From Neoconidiobolus thromboides FSU 785 (lineage: Eukaryota > Entomophthoromycota > Entomophthoromycetes > Entomophthorales > Neoconidiobolaceae), in the NCBI GenBank assembly GCA_025603075.1, contig MU626452.1, positions 1 through 36,374 on the forward strand: a stretch of 36,374 nucleotides of DNA, read 5' to 3'. Positions 32,427-36,374 of this stretch are shown in pieces; the first letter of the stretch is position 1, and each line of letters begins with the position of its first letter. Position numbers and translations under genes: made by a program. Below the pieces are notes generated by a model. It did no database searches, was not told where the DNA came from, and worked only from the letters and a program-made list of their open reading frames with translations.

Positions 32427-34304
32427 TCAATGCTTTAAACTACTATTACATTTTGTCAAGGCCTGCTTAACGATTGGACATTCTAATAATTGATTTGGCG
32501 ATTCAAAGAGGGTGACTAAATTGGGAGTTAATCCTTTGGTAGCTTGATTGACTCGATGTTGAAACTTCATTCTAAGTTTGATATGATTATTGTTTGGCAT
32601 ACCATTAATGGAATTTGACATATCTTCGTTTTGAAGCGAATTTCCAGAATCAGTGCTACTGAAACTATTAGTGCTATCACTTCTTAATGGCTGAATAGGG
32701 TGTAAAGTATTTGTATCAATACTACTAGAAAGCGAACTGTTAACCTTGGTTTCTAACCCTGCATCAGAGCTAAGTGATGTTCTACTACAGTTAGGGCTTT
32801 GTGTCACTGTGGGATATTTATCTTGTCTACCTGAAAGCCAATGGACTGCATCCTTTAAACTAGATACACTGCCCCTTGCTTTAGTCACTCCCCTTAGTCC
32901 TGAAACGCTGCTTTTGAGTTTTGATAAACTACTCGAAGAACCATTGTTTTTAGCTAAGTTAGAAAGTGACGATTTTTTCTTTAAAAGCGGTGTAGTGATA
33001 TCTCTTATAAAAATCTTGACAATACTTTCTGGATGCTCCCTTGCTAAACTGGTATATAACTCTAAATCCATTTCACCAGAATCGCCTATTAAAATAAACT
33101 TTCTATTTGGAAAATCTTGAAATAACTGTAAAATGGAAGCTTTTTTACTTCCTTGAGGTTCATAAAAAAAGGATTTATGAGATCTTATATCAAACAGCTT
33201 AAGATGCGCTGATCCAGATGGGAAAGAATGTTTCCTAAAAAAATCTTCTAACATTGGTAAAAGCTGCCATGGTGAATTAGAAACATAATGAAAAGCGGCT
33301 CCTTGGATCCACCAATATTTATATACGTCAGACATACCGGTAACATCTTTACAATCATACAAAAAGGTATTACTTAAAACTACCTTTTTACCTAAATAAA
33401 CTCCTGAATCTTTAATGGTATCGTCAATATCACTAATAATCGATATTCCATACTCATCAAGTAACTGGATTTGCCCAGTTACACCCGGGCTAGTTTTGGA
33501 ATGCTTAGCTTGTACAACTAAAATGTTGTCAGGTTGATCCTTTGATATGTTGCTTTTCCATGTTTGTATGATTTCATCTGGAACCTGTATATCTGTATTA
33601 AAATGTCCATCTTTAACCTCAACTGGATGAGTTTTTAACTTTCGATTTCCTGAAATAATATTGTTGCTTATCATATCACATGTATTAGTAAATGAACCTG
33701 GTTCAAGTTTGTTGCTTTTATCTGATTCTCTTTCACGAACTTTTTTTGGAAGAGTTTTTGACTCAAAAGCAAGGATGTCGTCTTCAGGCTCTTCCGTAAA
33801 TATTGGTTCAGTAGATATTTCCATTGTATTTGTACAAGTTAATCCAAGTACATCGATATTCATTGTTAAATTGATAGAATTAGCATCAAGAAAGAAGCCA
33901 AATCTTTCTTCTAAGCTCCTATTTTCCACATCTTCTTTAGTTATTCCAACTACCTTTCTAGCTAAAGCTAAAGCTAACTTATGACTGCGAGTGGGCTTTG
34001 GTCTATTAAAAGCTCGACCTTTGATTTTAATATTCCAATATGAGTCCCTGCCACTACCAACCTTAACACCATAAGAAGGGAAAAGACAACAATTATGTTC
34101 AATTACGATATCTGATTTATTAGTACTACCAGCATAATTCCATAGAAAGCTAGTGAAACTATCGTCATTTGAATTATCTGAAGTTACTGACCCCAAGCTG
34201 TCTCCACTGTTTCCTCTTAATGTACTTTTTTTAGTATTCCTTTTACTGAAAAATAAAGACGACATTGATTCTGGATTTTTAACTGGTACCAGCTTTTTAA
34301 TCAT
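32427..34304 (-). CDS. APP1: App1-type phosphatidate phosphatase
   Basis: Mg-dependent phosphatidate phosphatase of the HAD-like App1 family; in yeast it acts at actin patches in endocytosis. Intronless, 625 aa (yeast App1 587), TGA stop, unlike most genes here, which end in TAA. The catalytic DxDxT motif is DIDDT at residues 292-296 (SDIDDTIKDSG). Downstream family blocks are FHYVSNSPWQLLP, LKLFDIRSHKSFFYEP, FPNRKFILIGDSGEMD and IVKIFIRDIT. The N-terminal half contains a region resembling the App1 N-terminal domain (FPSYGV, WNIKIKGRAFN). The ~190-residue C-terminal tail is Ser-rich and probably disordered, a likely site for phosphorylation or SH3 binding. It is unusual here for lacking introns over 1.9 kb. 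Confidence 0.93.
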   Translation of the reverse strand: MIKKLVPVKNPESMSSLFFSKRNTKKSTLRGNSGDSLGSVTSDNSNDDSFTSFLWNYAGSTNKSDIVIEHNCCLFPSYGVKVGSGRDSYWNIKIKGRAFNRPKPTRSHKLALALARKVVGITKEDVENRSLEERFGFFLDANSINLTMNIDVLGLTCTNTMEISTEPIFTEEPEDDILAFESKTLPKKVRERESDKSNKLEPGSFTNTCDMISNNIISGNRKLKTHPVEVKDGHFNTDIQVPDEIIQTWKSNISKDQPDNILVVQAKHSKTSPGVTGQIQLLDEYGISIISDIDDTIKDSGVYLGKKVVLSNTFLYDCKDVTGMSDVYKYWWIQGAAFHYVSNSPWQLLPMLEDFFRKHSFPSGSAHLKLFDIRSHKSFFYEPQGSKKASILQLFQDFPNRKFILIGDSGEMDLELYTSLAREHPESIVKIFIRDITTPLLKKKSSLSNLAKNNGSSSSLSKLKSSVSGLRGVTKARGSVSSLKDAVHWLSGRQDKYPTVTQSPNCSRTSLSSDAGLETKVNSSLSSSIDTNTLHPIQPLRSDSTNSFSSTDSGNSLQNEDMSNSINGMPNNNHIKLRMKFQHRVNQATKGLTPNLVTLFESPNQLLECPIVKQALTKCNSSLKH

Positions 34305-34846
34305 TAAAACTTAAAACATAACTATGAAAAAATATTATATTATACCCCAAGTTACCATCCTGATGATTGGTCCATTAAATAGAAGCATAATTTGGCTTCT
34401 AAAACTAAAAAATTGTGCGGTTAATTTAGGTTCTAACAAAAAATAGTCACCATGCTTTTTTGGGAAAATCTTTTGGTTAAAACAAACTTTGGCTTAAGTT
34501 TCAAAATAATTTATGCAAATATTACACTTGAAGTACAACACTTTACCAGGTTTCGAGAATTTATTAGCTTTTACTTGCTATTATATTCTAACTGTTAATA
34601 TAGGATTTATTAGACATTTTTAAACTAAATAAACTTGAAACCACGCGCTATCGGAAAATTGATATTAAGCAAGAAAGATCAATGATGCTATAGCCGCTAA
34701 AACTCTATTACATCTTAGTTGACTATTCATTTAAGAAAAAAATTATTAGATTTGGATAACAAATTACACATGAAAAATGTCAAATAAACACTAGCTCTAA
34801 AGATCAAAGGCAAGTTAGGCTGTAATAAAATTGCTGCAGCAGCTAT
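34305..34846. other. Intergenic, upstream of APP1, no supportable gene
   Basis: A minus-strand stretch next to MITE copy 9 reads as a short hydrophobic frame (IIAAAAILLQPNLPLIFRAS), which could be another gene relic. It is too short to call. Confidence 0.35.
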
Positions 34847-34946
34847 TATGGTGATGTATTTTTTGGCTTCACCACTTTTTCTATTTTTTAAGCACTATTT
34901 GAGCGGAAAAATTAGTAAAATTCTTAAACAAGAATACATCCCCATA
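34847..34946 (+). mobile_element. MITE-like repeat, copy 9
   Basis: TATGGTGATGTATTTTTTGG at the left end and AATACATCCCCATA at the right; central TTTTTCTATTTTTTAAGC / GAGCGGAAAAATT. It lacks a few bases between GGAAAAATT and AGTAAAATTC that other copies have. Confidence 0.85.
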
Positions 34947-35140
34947 CGTCAAATATTTTGGTAAAATAAACCATAAAGTTAAACATATTAGAAAACAAAC
35001 AAGGTTGTATTGACTGAAATAAACAATTGATATCAAAGAAATTGAAAATAGAATTATGGTAGAATCAACATTTTACCTTTCATTTAACTATTGATGTCGT
35101 GTATTTTAAATTTCTATTTCTTTTGTATTAATTCGTTTAT

Positions 35141-36110
35141 TTATACAGATTTGAAATGCTGTTGCTTGAACTTTTCTACTTTGATACAGGTTCTTAATTT
35201 ACCAAAATATACGTTGTAAGCACTAAAGTAGAGTTGAGTTACACAAGAAATCCAAAGCAATCAAAATAGCAGCAATGGCACCAAGCTCATATTAAAATTA
35301 AAATAGATCTGTAACTAATCAAGTGGTCAATCAAGTAAATAGAAAAAAAGATCTGAAAGCATGCAGACAGAGTAAAGAGAGATAGTAAAATAAATTCTTA
35401 ATGAGCTTCTTGATTTTTTTGCCACATCAAAGCTTGTTTTTAATTATCAAAGACTAAAAATTGAGTGTAAGCTACTTGGAGAATAATCCGATTTTATATA
35501 ACAGGCCATTATCATTAATAAACTTATAAATGAAATTGTAGTAAAATGATAAAATGGTATACTTGACCAATGAAGTTTTAGGATATATCAAACAAGCCGA
35601 CTTTGCAATTTATAGATAAAATTTGAACTTGGGGGTGCTTTTTGACTTCATTGCTTTTTCCATTTTTTAAGCGCTATTTGAATGGAAAATTTGCTGGTAA
35701 AATTCTTAAACGCAAAAATACATCCCCACTTAGTAGCTAAAAAAATATATAATACTGGATGAAACACTATTGATAAAACCTTTAGTATAAATATATCTAA
35801 TGGAGTTGATTTTGATGGCAATATTTAATCTTTCCAACGTCAAGAAGGCAGAAACGATAAATTGATAAAAAAGGAATGAAACTGTAAAAAACCCTAAATA
35901 TTGATATGAACTAGAATTATCAACAACATCGTCTTCTCTTATTAGTATATATATTATGCCAGATATCCAAACTAAAGGTACCATAAGACCAATGATTACT
36001 ATTAATATGACTAATTTCAAACCTTGTATATATTTATTTATTCTTATTGCTAGATAGAGAAGAATGATACTGGTGACTACAAATGGGGCTGTCCTAATTG
36101 GTTTCAGAAT
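35141..36110 (-). pseudogene. Polytopic (possibly 7-TM) membrane protein gene split by MITE copy 10
   Basis: Upstream half 35730-36110 is open on the minus strand and follows a possible TAG acceptor at 36111. It encodes three hydrophobic helices (TAPFVVTSIILLYLAI; LVILIVIIGLMVPLVW; YLGFFTVSFLFYQFIV) ending in SAFLTLERLNIAIK, reminiscent of helix 3 of rhodopsin-like receptors. MITE copy 10 follows within a few bases. Beyond it, 35141-35443 gives further helices (SSLRIYFTISLYSVCML; NMSLVPLLLF-stop-LLWIS) and a basic tail ending at TAA 35141, with in-frame TGA 35329-35327, TAG 35317-35315 and TGA 35263-35261. Order and topology suggest one receptor-like gene broken by the repeat. The receptor identity is speculative, and exon 1 was not found. 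Two separate relics are possible. Confidence 0.42.
35630..35728 (+). mobile_element. MITE-like repeat, copy 10
   Basis: GGGGGTGCTTTTTGACTTCA at the left end and AAATACATCCCC at the right; central TTTTTCC ... AAGCGCTATTTGAATGG. It abuts the stop codon (35730) of the upstream half of the membrane-protein pseudogene. Confidence 0.85.
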
Positions 36111-36374
36111 CTACTTAGAAATTAATCCAAATTTAAAATTTCAAGTTTGTGTTCAATATAACGGTTAAATCTAAAAAGCCTAAAATTAAATGTCTCTATT
36201 TAAAACTTATTTTAATTGTTTTCTTTTCTTAAATAGCTAATTTTCCTAACTATATATTTTATGTTAGTTCTGTTAGATATTTAACAGATATATAATATAC
36301 AACTATATGATTATATAATTATATAAATACATAATTATATAAATACAGTTATTTGACTTTATTTGACTTTATTT
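36111..36374. other. AT-rich window end
   Basis: No exon could be assigned upstream of 36110. The last ~25 bases are a tandem repeat of TTTGACTTTA. Confidence 0.4.

Noticed and set aside
32746-33984. Ser/Leu-rich plus-strand frames of 107-124 aa.
   Set aside because: Shadows of the intronless APP1-like gene on the other strand.
1-36374. A reassigned nuclear code with TAA/TAG = Gln throughout.
   Set aside because: All intact conserved genes use CAA/CAG for Gln and terminate at TAA or TGA exactly where family C-termini end.
1-36374. tRNA, rRNA, CRISPR or bacterial-type operon signals.
   Set aside because: No cloverleaf with a GGTTCRA T-loop, no rRNA-like stretch and no regularly spaced direct repeats were found; gene structure is eukaryotic.

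Overview
This window looks like nuclear DNA of an AT-rich eukaryote, most likely an early-diverging fungus. The genes are cut by many very short introns: most are 37-75 nt, the longest 134 nt, almost all GT...AG and often GTAAG...TTTAG. Asn-coding AAT runs are present, and housekeeping genes use the standard code, mostly ending in TAA. The gene set is a fungal/opisthokont mix: Ump1, Mzt1, App1-type phosphatase, Gpi8, a Ctr copper transporter, complex I NDUFA5 and a PH-RhoGAP protein. The exact lineage is inferred, not proven.

Layout. Positions 1-354 hold the 3' end of a long-chain acyl-CoA synthetase (+). A decayed reading frame follows (761-1866, +). Next come eIF2B-gamma (2868-4698, -), UMP1 (5291-5868, +), a decayed or recoded gene (6566-7079, -) and cytosolic leucyl-tRNA synthetase (7224-10668, +). 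Positions 10.7-15.2 kb are a gene-poor zone. It holds a C5-DNA methyltransferase remnant (11330-11718, -), another frame with nonsense codons (12230-13813, -) and five copies of a short repeat. Then follow an alpha/beta hydrolase (15204-16325, +), NDUFA5 (16404-16867, -), a probable mitochondrial two-RRM protein (17062-18034, +) and a 1035-aa Asn/Glu-rich PH-RhoGAP protein (18208-21830, -). A second gene-poor gap (21.8-23.9 kb) carries a nested inverted repeat. After it come eIF3h (23950-25310, +), a secreted Gly/Cys-rich protein (25553-25894, -), PWP2/UTP1 (26224-29237, +), MZT1 (29673-29920, +), a Ctr copper transporter (30049-30694, -), GPI8 (30870-32079, +), an APP1-like phosphatase (32427-34304, -) and a polytopic membrane pseudogene split by a repeat (35141-36110, -).

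The intact genes are unlinked in function: translation (LeuRS, eIF2B-gamma, eIF3h), ribosome assembly (PWP2), proteasome assembly (UMP1), microtubule nucleation (MZT1), GPI anchoring (GPI8), lipid metabolism (ACSL, APP1), respiration (NDUFA5), copper uptake and small-GTPase signalling. Many are divergent pairs with short shared 5' regions.

The most unusual content lies between the genes. One is a family of ten ~100-bp elements with terminal inverted repeats (MITE-like) and an internal hairpin. The other is a set of decaying genes whose frames and several splice sites persist but which carry in-frame TAA/TAG and some TGA. That is the pattern expected from C-to-T (and G-to-A) decay of Gln and Trp codons. 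One of them is a DNA methyltransferase. Exon coordinates were assembled by hand from splice signals, phase and family similarity; no alignment was run.
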